Shown: positions 1 to 8,620 of the stretch, piece after piece
Numbering within the stretch: position 1 is the stretch's first letter
Layout: every line of letters begins with the position of its first letter
Source: Tubulinosema ratisbonensis
Lineage: Eukaryota; Microsporidia; Tubulinosematidae
Assembly: GCA_004000155.1 (NCBI GenBank)
Contig: RCSS01000843.1
Coordinates: forward strand, 1,185-27,352
DNA: 26,168 bases
Direction: 5' to 3'
Program-made: the position numbers and the translations under genes
The notes under the pieces: model-generated
Seen by the model: only the letters and a program-made list of their open reading frames with translations
Databases searched by the model: none
Told to the model about the DNA's origin: nothing

Positions 1-1809
1 AACAGATGGTCCAGTCATTCTTAATTTCACATTAGAAATGTATTCCTCCAAATTCTGTCTTTCCTTGTATGTTTCCATGAGTAAAGCATCTCTTTCTTTG
101 TTTTCTTCTGCCTCTTTCTTGAGTTTGGCTATCTTTTCTTCAGTAATGGATGCATCAACTCTTTTTATCTCAATATTGTTTACCTTATTGGTTTTAAGGT
201 CAACTGCGNTGACATTCAAATCTCCACTCATTTCCCACACCGCGGTAACTTCAATTTGAGGTTCTCCTTTAGGGCCTGGTTGTTCAATCTTTAGCTCAAA
301 ATTACCTAAAAATTCATTGTCTTTAAAGGAAGGTCTCATTCCTTGAGCCACTCTTATCATCACAGCTGGTTGATTGTCGTAAGAAGTGGTAAACACTTCT
401 TTGCCAGTGGCTGGGACAGTTGCACCTAATTTGATCAGTTGATGGAAAGTATCTTCGTTTACACAGATACCAATTGGGATTGGTACAGTGGTAATCAACA
501 TAATCTCTCCTTGTTTGATGAATCCTGCAACCTTTCCTGCGAAATAAGCAGCACCTTCTGCTACAATCTTATCTGCATCAACATCAGTCCTAATCTTATC
601 CTTTCCAAAGATACTTCCTAACATTTCTCTTATCAATGGTATTCTGCTACTTCCACCTACACACAATACGTGCTCAATAGAATCTTTCCAACCAAGTGTG
701 TTAAAAACATAATTTTTAAATGAATTTTCTCCAACCTCAAACAAATCTCTTACCTCTTTAATTTTTGGTTCAATTACTTGGTTAAAAGTTTGGGTGTCCA
801 ATTCTAAAGTGTACGTACCAAAATTGGTGGTAAAATTTTCTTGGATCTTTGCTACTTCTTTACTACCTGAGTTAATTAAATCATTTTGTAAGTTACAAAG
901 CTTAATTTTCATTTCTTCGCTAAGATTTTTTAGCCTGGTATAATCTTTTGACTCTTTTTTGACTGTGTAACCTTTATTGTTCAACAAATTAATGTTGTGT
1001 TTTAAAAGTAATTCAGTAAAATCTTCTCCACCGTTAAACCTTAATCCTTTTGTGTAAGGTGCTTCTAAAACTTGGTCACCGAACTCAAATGCTGATACGT
1101 CAAGTGTACCACCACCATGGTCGTACACAATGTATTTTACGTATCTGTCTCCCTTCTCTTGTTTCTTAGATTGATAAGCATAAGCTGCTGCTACTGGCTC
1201 AAACAACAAACTTACCTCTGAGAATCCAGCTAAAGAAGCTGCTTGAAGAGTGGCTTTTCTTTGGTTCTCTAAGAAATACACTGGTACAGTCACAGTTGTT
1301 GCTTTAATGTCATAAACTGGTGATAATTCATCGTAAATCATTTGAAGTACTTTTGAAGATGCTTGGACAGGTGTAAGTTTAAGAGTATTGTTATTTTTAT
1401 CCTTGCATGTCATAACAAGTTGTTTAGTGCTATCTCCTCCCACTTCTTCTACCACAGTGTAAGAAACTTTGGTGTTAAAGTCAAGTAATTCTTTATCTTC
1501 AGTCAAACTTACTCTTCCCATTAACCTTTTATAAGCAGAGAAGAGTGTGTTAAAGTCTGAAGAAGCTTCCGCAGAGTTCAAAGCTTTTCTTCCTACGATA
1601 GTTTGGTAAACTCCTCCTATCTCTTCGTATTTCACAACTGAAGGGATGGTCTCTAAACCATCAAACTTTACTAATTCTACTGAACTGGTAAGACTGTCTG
1701 GTAAGTAAACGTAAACACAAGTGAATGTTGTTCCTAAGTCTATTCCTACTCCTGCTTTCTGCTTTTGACAGAGGATTAGTGATAGTTGTATTAGTATTCT
1801 AAGTAACAT
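1..1809 (-). CDS. Hsp70 chaperone with signal peptide (BiP/Kar2-like), 3' end outside window
   Basis: An ATP-dependent chaperone that would fold secretory proteins in the ER lumen. The frame is open from the ATG at 1809 to base 1 (603 codons, one N near base 208), so only the C-terminal lid and any ER-retention signal are missing. Residues 2-13 form a hydrophobic signal-like segment, followed by phosphate-1 motif GIDLGTT (about 22-28), phosphate-2 motif DHGGGTLDVS (about 230) and the adenosine-site motif VGGSSRIPL (about 382). The substrate-binding domain follows. The phosphate-2 motif has H where most Hsp70s have L, a mild divergence. Two CCC triplets (1810-1812 and 1815-1817 on the complement) sit just upstream of the ATG, fitting a microsporidian start. 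The family is certain; ER location rests on the leader and cannot be confirmed without the C-terminus. An Lhs1-like ER Hsp70 is an alternative. Confidence 0.88.
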   Translation of the reverse strand, partial: MLLRILIQLSLILCQKQKAGVGIDLGTTFTCVYVYLPDSLTSSVELVKFDGLETIPSVVKYEEIGGVYQTIVGRKALNSAEASSDFNTLFSAYKRLMGRVSLTEDKELLDFNTKVSYTVVEEVGGDSTKQLVMTCKDKNNNTLKLTPVQASSKVLQMIYDELSPVYDIKATTVTVPVYFLENQRKATLQAASLAGFSEVSLLFEPVAAAYAYQSKKQEKGDRYVKYIVYDHGGGTLDVSAFEFGDQVLEAPYTKGLRFNGGEDFTELLLKHNINLLNNKGYTVKKESKDYTRLKNLSEEMKIKLCNLQNDLINSGSKEVAKIQENFTTNFGTYTLELDTQTFNQVIEPKIKEVRDLFEVGENSFKNYVFNTLGWKDSIEHVLCVGGSSRIPLIREMLGSIFGKDKIRTDVDADKIVAEGAAYFAGKVAGFIKQGEIMLITTVPIPIGICVNEDTFHQLIKLGATVPATGKEVFTTSYDNQPAVMIRVAQGMRPSFKDNEFLGNFELKIEQPGPKGEPQIEVTAVWEMSGDLNVXAVDLKTNKVNNIEIKRVDASITEEKIAKLKKEAEENKERDALLMETYKERQNLEEYISNVKLRMTGPSV

Positions 1810-2038
1810 GGGATGGGTAATTAATTTGATATATATAATTTAATCANCCAATCATTTTGGTTTATTTGTACACCTAAAGATAAAAAAAGATAAAAAAAAT
1901 TAATAAAATATTTTTAATATTAAATTAATAAATAAAAAAAGAGATTTTTGTATAGGTTTTTTATTTCTAGCCAACAAAAAAAATAAATTTTATTTTAAAA
2001 ATGTAATTTATAAAAGTGTCTTTTAAATTTTCCTAGAA

Positions 2039-2090
2039 AATAATTTAAATTATTAATTTTAAAAAAATAATTTAAATTATTAATTTTAAA
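2039..2090. repeat. 25-bp tandem direct repeat
   Basis: Two identical 25-bp units (2039-2063 and 2066-2090), each containing AATAATTTAAATTATT, lie 2 bp apart. Each unit also holds a short palindrome (AATAATTTAAATTATT is its own reverse complement). No function is evident. Confidence 0.75.
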
Positions 2091-3504
2091 TATAATTTTT
2101 AAAATAAAATTTATGATTATTTTTTAGAGGAAAATTACTTGTTTAGCATTGACAATATCATAATACAAGTAAAAAAGTATATTTATTAATACTTTAAAAG
2201 AATAAAAGCTTGATTTAAAGTTAAAGGGTAATAATAGTTTATCATACTAAAAGAATATTTATCATAACATTAGGCAGAGACCCAGTTCCTTGCAAACTAG
2301 AATAAATTAAATAAAATTAACAGTTATATTTACCTGTCAAATATTGCACAATTTTACAAATCTTTTCAGTTAAAATTTAAAACAAAACAGATTTAAAATA
2401 AATCTTCTCTATAATAATTTTTAATAGATTATTTTAAAAAAGAAGGTTTATCAAAATTGGTCAAATATAAAAATTTACAATGTCTCTTTGCTTTAATTTT
2501 TAATTAATTTTTGATTTAAAATTTTTCTTACATTATAAAACATTATTTTTAAGGTAAGTTATTATTGTAATATTTGACATTTTGAATTTGATATGAAATA
2601 TTTAACAAGGAAGTAATTAAAAAATATTTTAAAACAATAATTTAAAATATTTATTTACAATATTTTTATTTATTTAAATAATTTAAGATAAGTTAAAAAA
2701 ACAATAAAAATAAAAAATTTCATATATTCTTAACTAATTAATCTAAAAATTAATTAATGTTTATTTTTTTAAATAATTATTAAAAATATGTCATTTTATA
2801 ATATTTAAAAATAATAATTTACTGTGATAATTTTTGTGACATTTTTTAAAAAACATTGTTTTAGAAAAGAAAAACGTATCGCATAGAAAAAAAACTTAAA
2901 ATTTTTACACATTTTATTTAAAATAACAAAGAGTTTATCTTCTTAAAGTAATAACAAATATAAATTGTTGTAATGTCTTACAAAAAAGTATGTTTAAATT
3001 TTATCTTTGCAAAAATATCTAAAAAAAAAAAAAGAGACAATCATAAATAAATAGAATACCTTTTAAATGTAAATTTAATTATTTATTTTAAACTTCTCAT
3101 CTTTTTTTTAAAATTATCAATTATTTTTTTTATAGAAATATTAGTAATTTTAATTATATTTTTCATAAATTGTAATTGTTTATTGTTTATTTTTAGACAG
3201 AATTACTTTACCAAACTTAGTAAATTAATTTAATTTATAAATCATAATGTTTATTTTTAGTAATATAAATACAGTTAGAATAAAAGTATTTTTTATTAAA
3301 TGCAAGAATATAAATTTTTTTGTCCTTTTAATAAAAATAAGGTTCTTATAATATTTTTAACAATTATAAATCTAATTAAACTAAAACATTTATTATTCGT
3401 TTAATATGTCAAAGTGAATTAAATTTATGATTTATTATATTTTTATAAAATATTTAATTTTATAAAATAATTTTAAAAAAATAAAATTAATGATAATTTA
3501 AATA

Positions 3505-3615
3505 TAAATTAAAAAATAAAAATATATTTATAATTTTAATATTTTTTTAAAGATAAATTATTTTGTAAAATTTTAAAAATATAAAACTATAAATATATTT
3601 TTATTTTTTAATTTA
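3505..3615. repeat. 28-bp perfect inverted repeat
   Basis: The arms 3505-3532 and 3588-3615 are exact reverse complements over 28 bp, separated by 55 bp. A second, imperfect inverted pair (about 3455-3475 with about 3555-3571, one mismatch seen in the core) interleaves with it. The structure lies some 145 bp upstream of the secreted-protein gene at 3761. It could form a cruciform or mark a small inverted-repeat element. Confidence 0.8.
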
Positions 3616-3751
3616 CAGTTGCGGAAATTAAAAATCTAAGTAAAAAAATAATATTGTTTTAATGATTTATTTTTTTGATCATATAAGATTAATTGATAAA
3701 TCAAATTAATATGATTAATCAAAAAAGAAAAAACTATTTAATCTCAAAAAT

Positions 3752-3757
3752 ATACCC
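3752..3757 (+). promoter_or_regulatory. CCC-type start-proximal motif
   Basis: ATACCC ends 3 bases before the ATG at 3761. It matches the motif seen before the L10a, L22 and L31 starts in this window and supports this ATG as the true start. Confidence 0.6.
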
Positions 3758-3760
3758 TTC

Positions 3761-4282
3761 ATGCTACTAATTTTATACTACTCTTTAATAAAAACAACCC
3801 AAAGCACAATCAATTCAGCATTAACCACCACTTTCTGCACTGCCCAATCAAACTTTGAGACAGCCTTGAAAAATGAATTAGACTCTCAGGTAAAAGAACT
3901 AGTGTCAAGACAAAGGGAGTACAAAGAAGAAATAGTCAGATCATTCTACCAAATAAATGAATCTATCAATGCACAAGTATCAATGTTAAAAGAAATCCTA
4001 GGAAAGATATCTAAAAAATTGAGTAATAAGAATTTACCACCTTTTGTTCATGCTAGGAATACTTTTGGAGTGACTGGTAACCAACCTTGTAGTGGTAATC
4101 AGCCTACTTTTGTGCCTATGGCTACGTATAATGTTCCTAGTGGGTGTCAGGGTGGAGGTGAATGTGGGGCTCAAAAGGTGACTCCTAGGAGTGTACAACC
4201 ACCTATGAGTGTACAAGCTAAAATTGATCCTACCAACCAAAATACCAGGGCTTACGGTAGAAATTATGGAAATTACAATTGA
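3761..4282 (+). CDS. Small secreted-type protein, coiled coil plus Gly/Pro/Gln/Asn-rich tail
   Basis: Function not recognised. The 173-aa product begins with a short hydrophobic stretch (residues 1-10), possibly a signal peptide though weakly hydrophobic and short. Residues about 35-90 are charged and helical, likely a coiled coil. From about 92 to the end it is low-complexity, rich in G, N, Q, P and Y, ending in a Tyr/Asn/Gly repeat-like tail. Four cysteines are present (26, 110, 129, 135), the last two in a Gly-rich patch. The tail uses more G/C-containing codons than its neighbours, as highly expressed genes often do. A CCC motif precedes the ATG. The leader plus low-complexity Cys-containing tail would suit a spore-wall or polar-tube component, but that is a guess; no known family signature is visible. 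It converges with the gene ending at 4327, 44 bp away. Confidence 0.75.
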   Translation: MLLILYYSLIKTTQSTINSALTTTFCTAQSNFETALKNELDSQVKELVSRQREYKEEIVRSFYQINESINAQVSMLKEILGKISKKLSNKNLPPFVHARNTFGVTGNQPCSGNQPTFVPMATYNVPSGCQGGGECGAQKVTPRSVQPPMSVQAKIDPTNQNTRAYGRNYGNYN

Positions 4283-4326
4283 AAATAAAAAATTAGTTGA
4301 TGAAAAAATAATTTAATTTATGTTTT

Positions 4327-4728
4327 TTATTCTTGTATTGTACGGTAATTTAATAATTTAATTCTTTTTGATTTCTTTCTTTTGTTTAAAGAATACTTCC
4401 CTCTTTTATTAAAAATACTTTTTAATTTATTTTTTAACAAATTTAATTTATGAATTATCCTGTCACTTTTTGATTTGTTAATTTTTTCATTGGTTGAATT
4501 AACATCACTTTCTTTATTTAATTGATCTTTATTTAATTTATCATTGGATAATTTATGTTGATTTATGCTGTGATCATAATTACATATTCTCATAATCTCT
4601 TTTAATTGATCATCCAAATCAACAGGAAATTCATCAGAATCCAATTTATAATCTAATTTTCTTAGTTTATAATTTTCATCTTCATTTGATTTTAGTAATG
4701 TAAGTTTAAACAAAGTGTTTATTAACAT
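4327..4728 (-). CDS. Hypothetical small basic protein
   Basis: Not recognised. The 133-aa product is Lys/Asn-rich, with an acidic stretch at about 28-46 and a strongly basic C-terminus (about 85-128) that could bind nucleic acid or direct the protein to the nucleus. No membrane segment or catalytic motif is visible. An ATCC motif lies about 8 bases upstream of the ATG on the complement (4736-4739), as for other genes here, which favours a real gene. The stop faces the stop of the secreted-protein gene. The composition is simple enough that an accidental frame in A+T-rich DNA cannot be ruled out. Confidence 0.55.
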   Translation of the reverse strand: MLINTLFKLTLLKSNEDENYKLRKLDYKLDSDEFPVDLDDQLKEIMRICNYDHSINQHKLSNDKLNKDQLNKESDVNSTNEKINKSKSDRIIHKLNLLKNKLKSIFNKRGKYSLNKRKKSKRIKLLNYRTIQE

Positions 4729-4781
4729 TTTTAGTGGATCTGTGTTTTTTTATTTGATTTAAATTTCTCCTTTTTTTTTAA

Positions 4782-4904
4782 AATTTATAAAATATTTTAA
4801 ACAAACATTTTATTAAATAATTTTTACGTAATCTTGAGATTTATAAATTTTAAAAAAATTATAAATTATTTAATAAAATGTTTGTTTAAAATATTTTATA
4901 AATT
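4782..4904. repeat. Inverted repeat 1: 42-bp perfect arms
   Basis: Arm 4782-4823 is the exact reverse complement of 4863-4904 over 42 bp, with a 39-bp loop (4824-4862). It starts about 50 bp upstream of the hypothetical gene beginning at 4728, so it lies in or near that gene's promoter. Arms of this length without mismatch imply recent formation or active maintenance. Confidence 0.9.
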
Positions 4905-4980
4905 AAGTAATTTATTAATTAAGAAATAAATAAATATTTTTTTATATTAATTTAATTACTTTTTAAATTATTTAATTTTA

Positions 4981-5098
4981 ATAAATTATTTTAGTAAGAA
5001 ATGTTTATTTTACTTAGAAAATAAATTTAACAAAAAGAATTTTTTATGAAAACTATATTTTTAATAAACATAAACATTTCTTATTAAAATAATTTATG
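4981..5098. repeat. Inverted repeat 2: 28-bp arms with one mismatch
   Basis: Arms 4981-5008 and 5071-5098 are reverse complements with a single mismatch, which would be a G-U wobble in RNA; the loop is 62 bp. It follows inverted repeat 1 after about 76 bp. Confidence 0.85.
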
Positions 5099-5172
5099 AT
5101 GTTTTTACATGTAAAAATCACTTAAAAAGATTATCTTATTTTTTACTTAATATAAAAAATATTTTTAATTTA

Positions 5173-5292
5173 AAAGTAATATTTATTATTAGATTTAATT
5201 ATTTAATTTGAAATTTATGATTATTTTTTTATAAAATAAATTAACAAATAAATTAAAATAAGATAATTAAATCTAATAATAAATATTACTTT
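5173..5292. repeat. Inverted repeat 3: 30-bp perfect arms
   Basis: Arms 5173-5202 and 5263-5292 are exact reverse complements over 30 bp with a 60-bp loop. It lies about 85 bp beyond the stop codon of the dCMP deaminase gene. A further short inverted pair (ATTATCTTATTTT at about 5132 with its complement at about 5254) surrounds or interleaves with it. Confidence 0.88.
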
Positions 5293-5377
5293 ACAATAAT
5301 CCATAAATTATTTATTTTCATCAAAAAAAGATTATTTATTATTTAAATAAAAATTTTTTTATAAATTAATTTACTTA

Positions 5378-6247
5378 TTAAAGATACTTTTGTTCTANTC
5401 TANAAATCTTTACTCCCCCTTCTTCAAACATATCCTCAACACAATTATCTTCTTTAGAATACTTATAAACATAATAAACACATTTAATTTTGCACTGAAT
5501 AATCTTTTTGGCACAGAACTGGCATGGAAAGTGAGTGGTGTACAATTCACTTTCTTTACACTCAAAAATAGAAATATTAAGTAAAGCACTTTCTTCCGCA
5601 TGGATACAAACACAATAATCCAGTGCTACATTATTACTAACATTAGAAATACATCTTTTACACCCCCCTTCAAAACAATTTTTAGTGTTAAAAGGTGATC
5701 CATTATACCCTGTGCTAATAATCTTCTTATCTTTTACTATTATTGCTCCTATCCTTCTTTTTACACAATTGGATCTTAAAGATACTTCATAAGCAATTTT
5801 TATAAAATAATCAGTGAAAGTCATTCTATGTTCTAATGGTATTTCTTGGTTAAAGCATTGTAAAAGGAAAGAATCTTCCTTTACTGATGAATCTATTTCA
5901 TTATTTTGCTTAGTTTCGTAATTTAAAATTATTTCTTCTTCTCTTAAAATTCCTTCTTTTTTTAAAGAAAAGTATTGGAAAAAAAATTCATCATCATTTT
6001 CATTTCGCCAATCACTTTTGGAGGGAGGTACTATTACTTTAAAAGTAAAGAATGGTCTAAGCTTAGTACTCCTTAATAAACTAATACAAGGCACAATACT
6101 AAAATATCTATTACTAATAGTGTTATTAATCATACACTCTGCTGCCATTTGTGTGTCAAACAGTAATTCAACAAAGTTTNTTGATAATAATTGGTTACCA
6201 AAGGTTCTTTTTCCACTTTTGGTTGGTCCTATTATTAAAATTACCAT
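5378..6247 (-). CDS. DCD1: Deoxycytidylate (dCMP) deaminase, Dcd1-like
   Basis: Converts dCMP to dUMP, the substrate of thymidylate synthase, in cytosolic dTTP synthesis. The 289-aa protein has the deaminase core in its second half: RSNCVKRRIGAII (158-170), TGYNGSPFNT (179-188), catalytic HAEES (H216, E218) and the zinc pair C242 and C245 in PCQFC. A Cys cluster (C191, C196, C199) may hold a second, structural zinc, as in other dCMP deaminases. The N-terminal ~130 residues begin with a P-loop-like GPTKSGKR (7-14); fungal Dcd1 proteins also carry an N-terminal kinase-like extension, which supports Dcd1 over the cytidine or riboflavin deaminases. The family is clear; the role of the P-loop is not known from sequence. 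A CCC triplet (6254-6256, complement) precedes the ATG. Ambiguous bases near the C-terminus leave two residues unread. Confidence 0.9.
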   Translation of the reverse strand: MVILIIGPTKSGKRTFGNQLLSXNFVELLFDTQMAAECMINNTISNRYFSIVPCISLLRSTKLRPFFTFKVIVPPSKSDWRNENDDEFFFQYFSLKKEGILREEEIILNYETKQNNEIDSSVKEDSFLLQCFNQEIPLEHRMTFTDYFIKIAYEVSLRSNCVKRRIGAIIVKDKKIISTGYNGSPFNTKNCFEGGCKRCISNVSNNVALDYCVCIHAEESALLNISIFECKESELYTTHFPCQFCAKKIIQCKIKCVYYVYKYSKEDNCVEDMFEEGGVKIXRXEQKYL

Positions 6248-6765
6248 TATTATGGGATATTTAATTTAATTATTTTATTTATTTTATTAAGAATAAACCT
6301 GAAAAAGGATTTTTTTTAATCTTTTTTTGATGATAAGAGAACCTTTTTTTCTTTGATAAGAAATGAAAGATAAGATTTGGTTTAAAAAATAACTAAATTT
6401 ATCATTTTTCTAAAATTTTAAATAAATTTTAAATAAATAATAAAAAAATTTTAAATAAGTAAAAAATAAAGAAAAAAATATTAAATAAATAAATTCTTTA
6501 TTTATCATTTAAATGTTCTAGAATCAAAAAATCGATTAATTTCTTAATGACGTAAAAATCAGTGTCAAATTATTATTAACATATTCATAATATGTATTTA
6601 AAAATTATTTACTTTAATAAAATAAATGATTAGTTTTGAAGAAAATTTGAATAAGATTTTTCTAGAAAAAAATAAATTAATAAAAAAAAATTAATTACCA
6701 TTAATCGAGAGATGCACCAACAAAGAAACAAAACAAAATTATTTAACAAATCATTAATAAGGTAC

Positions 6766-6784
6766 TCGTACCTGAGAGGTACGA
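6766..6784. repeat. 7-bp hairpin TCGTACC/GGTACGA
   Basis: A perfect 7-bp stem (6766-6772 with 6778-6784) surrounds the loop TGAGA; another GGTAC lies just before it at 6761-6765. It stands about 35 bp upstream of repeat copy C and could be an end structure of that element. Confidence 0.6.
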
Positions 6785-6818
6785 CAATTAGGAAAAAATC
6801 TTATATTTTAATTTCTTA

Positions 6819-6895
6819 TTTTTTGCTTAGGAACGAGAAATTTGTACGAAGACTTTTTTCTTATATCTTCTATATAAAATATTAGATCCTAGTGT
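6819..6895 (+). repeat. Dispersed repeat family, copy C (5' block only)
   Basis: This segment matches the first ~75 bp of the copies at 9551 and 19174: all three share GAGAAAT- or GGGAAAT-like starts, a TACGAAGA/TATTAAGA element and a CTAG core near the end. The 3' block of the family (with the CCTTTCACCCGC motif) is not found here, so the copy is truncated or has diverged. Confidence 0.55.
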
Positions 6896-7314
6896 TTTTC
6901 ATTGTTAGAGAACTTATATCCTCAGCAGTGAGAGAACATGAAAACTATCTGATATCATTTATTTAAGTGTCTTTTTTCCCTGAACGTTCTTATCTAGTTC
7001 ATCATAGAATAAAAAATTTTTATTATTTATATTAAGTAAATTAAATAAATAACTATTCGTAACACCTAGTTTAAAGAGAGATATTATTTTTTGTAACAAA
7101 TTGAGTAGGCGAAAAAAAAAGCAGTGAAAAAATTATTGTTAATCTTTAATAAATGCATTAAATTGTAAAACACTTGTAACATTAAAGTGTTTGACAAGAA
7201 TAATGTTGTAAATTTTAAGAAACTTAACAAGTTTTAAAAAACTTAAATAATTTTTTAAGTATATGGCATATTTTTACGAAAATTCTAATAAAAATCATAA
7301 TTTAACAAATACAG

Positions 7315-7367
7315 CTGTCCTATAAATGTATATTATAACAATAAACAATTTTATCTACAAACATATT
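7315..7367. repeat. 53-bp direct repeat, copy 1
   Basis: Starts CTGTCCTATAAATGTATATT and matches 8464-8516 in the same orientation with 5 mismatches in 53 bp. Similarity continues weakly outward. It lies at the truncated end of the retrotransposon relic, while copy 2 lies between that relic's gag and its primer-binding site. Confidence 0.85.
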
Positions 7368-7399
7368 CTCAACAATCCTAAGCTTTGCTACATTAACTA

Positions 7400-7646
7400 T
7401 TGCCAGTATGAGATATTTCTGATCTTATATTGCCATTCATATTCTGCCTCTGTGTTGCTGTGCAGACCTGAAATTCTTCATCAATNACTTTTAATCCTTT
7501 CACNCTTACAACTCACTGAGAAATNAAATTATTCAACGCACCANTATCGACCAATGCCAGGTAGTCATTGTTATTCATCCNAACCTTCAAATATTNTATT
7601 TTATTTTTTCGTTCTTGATATTCAATGGTTAGATATTGCTTTATTT
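7400..7646 (-). pseudogene. Retropepsin (aspartic protease) fragment of a Ty3/gypsy-like element
   Basis: Reading the minus strand gives the retroviral-type protease core NNNDYLALVD followed by an ambiguous codon (ANT at 7543-7545) and GALNN, i.e. the D-[T/S]-G active-site loop with its preceding Leu-Val and following Ala-x-x-x-x-Ile-Ser pattern. Such enzymes cut Gag-Pol polyproteins of LTR retrotransposons. The frame is broken by an in-frame stop soon after the active site and by others near the end, and no reverse transcriptase follows. It is downstream of, and in a different frame from, the gag-like segment, as in many LTR elements with a frameshift. Clearly non-functional. Confidence 0.75.
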
Positions 7647-8440
7647 TCATCGAATTAATTTTATTTTGTCCTTTTTATATCCTTCACGTGTGAGTTCTTT
7701 TATGTTTTGAATTTGTTTATCACCTTTGTTTGTGTCACAGCTTGATGCAAAGTGTGGTGCTATACAGGTAAAGCTCTCTATATTCCTTTTATTATCCAAC
7801 TTCATCTTAACAACTTCGTTCTTGTCTTCCTTTATCATGATTCTAGATTTTTTTAACGTTATTTCGATTTNGGTTTTATTGTTTTCATACAGCTTGAATA
7901 TATCATCCCAGTTCTCTGCACAACTTACATAATTTCTCGGGAACATCGGGAAAAACCAAGAACTTTTTTCTTGGTTTGTTCAAAAGAAAGTTTTNCCTTC
8001 TTNTTAAAGAACTTTATCTTATAAAGAAAGTGTAATAGTGTCTGATTTCGGTCCCGATAAAATCATTTTAGTTAAATTTAAATCTTTGATTGACCTTTCT
8101 TTAGTAATGTAATTATATCTAAATCTTTCTTCAAAATCTTTTAAATTTCTTATTTCCTCTTCTTCCGTGGCCTCAAAGCATCTAATAGCACTCTTCTTTT
8201 AGGTGACATTTGACAATTCTGAGCAACTTTTCTTCGCATAAATCATCTCGAATCATACTAAACTGTTAGAAAAATTCTTCTGTATCTTCCTCATAAGATC
8301 CGCTAAACAATTGCATCCTGCTACCCTCTGTAGCCAATCTATAAAGCAATTTTTTAAGAATTTCCGCTTCCTTGTCTTAAAATTTTGTGTATTCATTTTC
8401 GTATTTATTATCTGACACGATGTTTTAACACTTTTGCTTC
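7647..8440 (-). pseudogene. Decayed gag-like gene of the same LTR retrotransposon
   Basis: Minus-strand translation of about 8440-8050 shows a Gag capsid-like pattern: a helical stretch, then MQLFSGSYEEDTEEFF with a QFSMI continuation, followed after a frame change by DFEERFRYNYITKE. That F-x-G...ED...F..F and RF.YN pattern is usual in Ty3/gypsy Gag. At least three in-frame stops and one frameshift interrupt it. The open frame 7946-7647 continues as a Lys-rich 99-residue segment with a C-x4-H-x4-C arrangement that may be a ruined zinc knuckle. The order gag then protease, both on the minus strand, supports one element. Identification is by pattern, not by alignment. Confidence 0.6.
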
Positions 8441-8463
8441 AATCATCATTCTTACAAACATCC

Positions 8464-8516
8464 CTGTCCTATAAACGTATATTATAACAATAAACAATCT
8501 TATATACAAGCATGTT
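8464..8516. repeat. 53-bp direct repeat, copy 2
   Basis: Partner of 7315-7367 (48 of 53 bases equal). In the orientation of the retrotransposon relic it lies in the leader between primer-binding site and gag. The two copies bracket the gag-protease relic. Confidence 0.85.
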
Positions 8517-8620
8517 TTTTTTTATTTTTAATCTATTTATATTTTAAAGTTTCTTTTGGTCTAGAACACATAATAAAATAAATGTTCACAAATATGAACA
8601 CAATAAATGTCATCATATTT

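Larger units (their letters stand above)
1810..3760. other. Long A+T-rich intergenic spacer
   Basis: No credible coding frame on either strand. The spacer separates the divergent Hsp70 gene (-) and the secreted-protein gene (+), so it must hold both promoters. It contains a 25-bp direct repeat (2039-2063 and 2066-2090), a less A+T-rich islet at about 2268-2302, and a large inverted repeat at 3505-3615. Homopolymer runs dominate the rest. Confidence 0.7.
4729..5377. other. Spacer made largely of inverted repeats
   Basis: This non-coding stretch lies between the 4728 start and the dCMP deaminase stop at 5378, both genes being on the minus strand. Three separate large inverted repeats (listed individually) fill most of it. 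No other feature is seen. Confidence 0.75.
6248..7314. other. Gene-free A+T-rich spacer with a repeat copy
   Basis: No protein-coding frame is supportable. It contains a small hairpin (6766-6784) and the partial copy C of a dispersed repeat (about 6819-6895). The segment 6750-7000 is less A+T-rich than its surroundings, as expected of an old mobile-element fragment. The direct repeat at 7315 marks its right edge. Confidence 0.6.

Noticed and set aside
7326..7658. 110-codon plus-strand frame
   Set aside because: It lies antisense to the protease relic, which gives a clear motif on the other strand.
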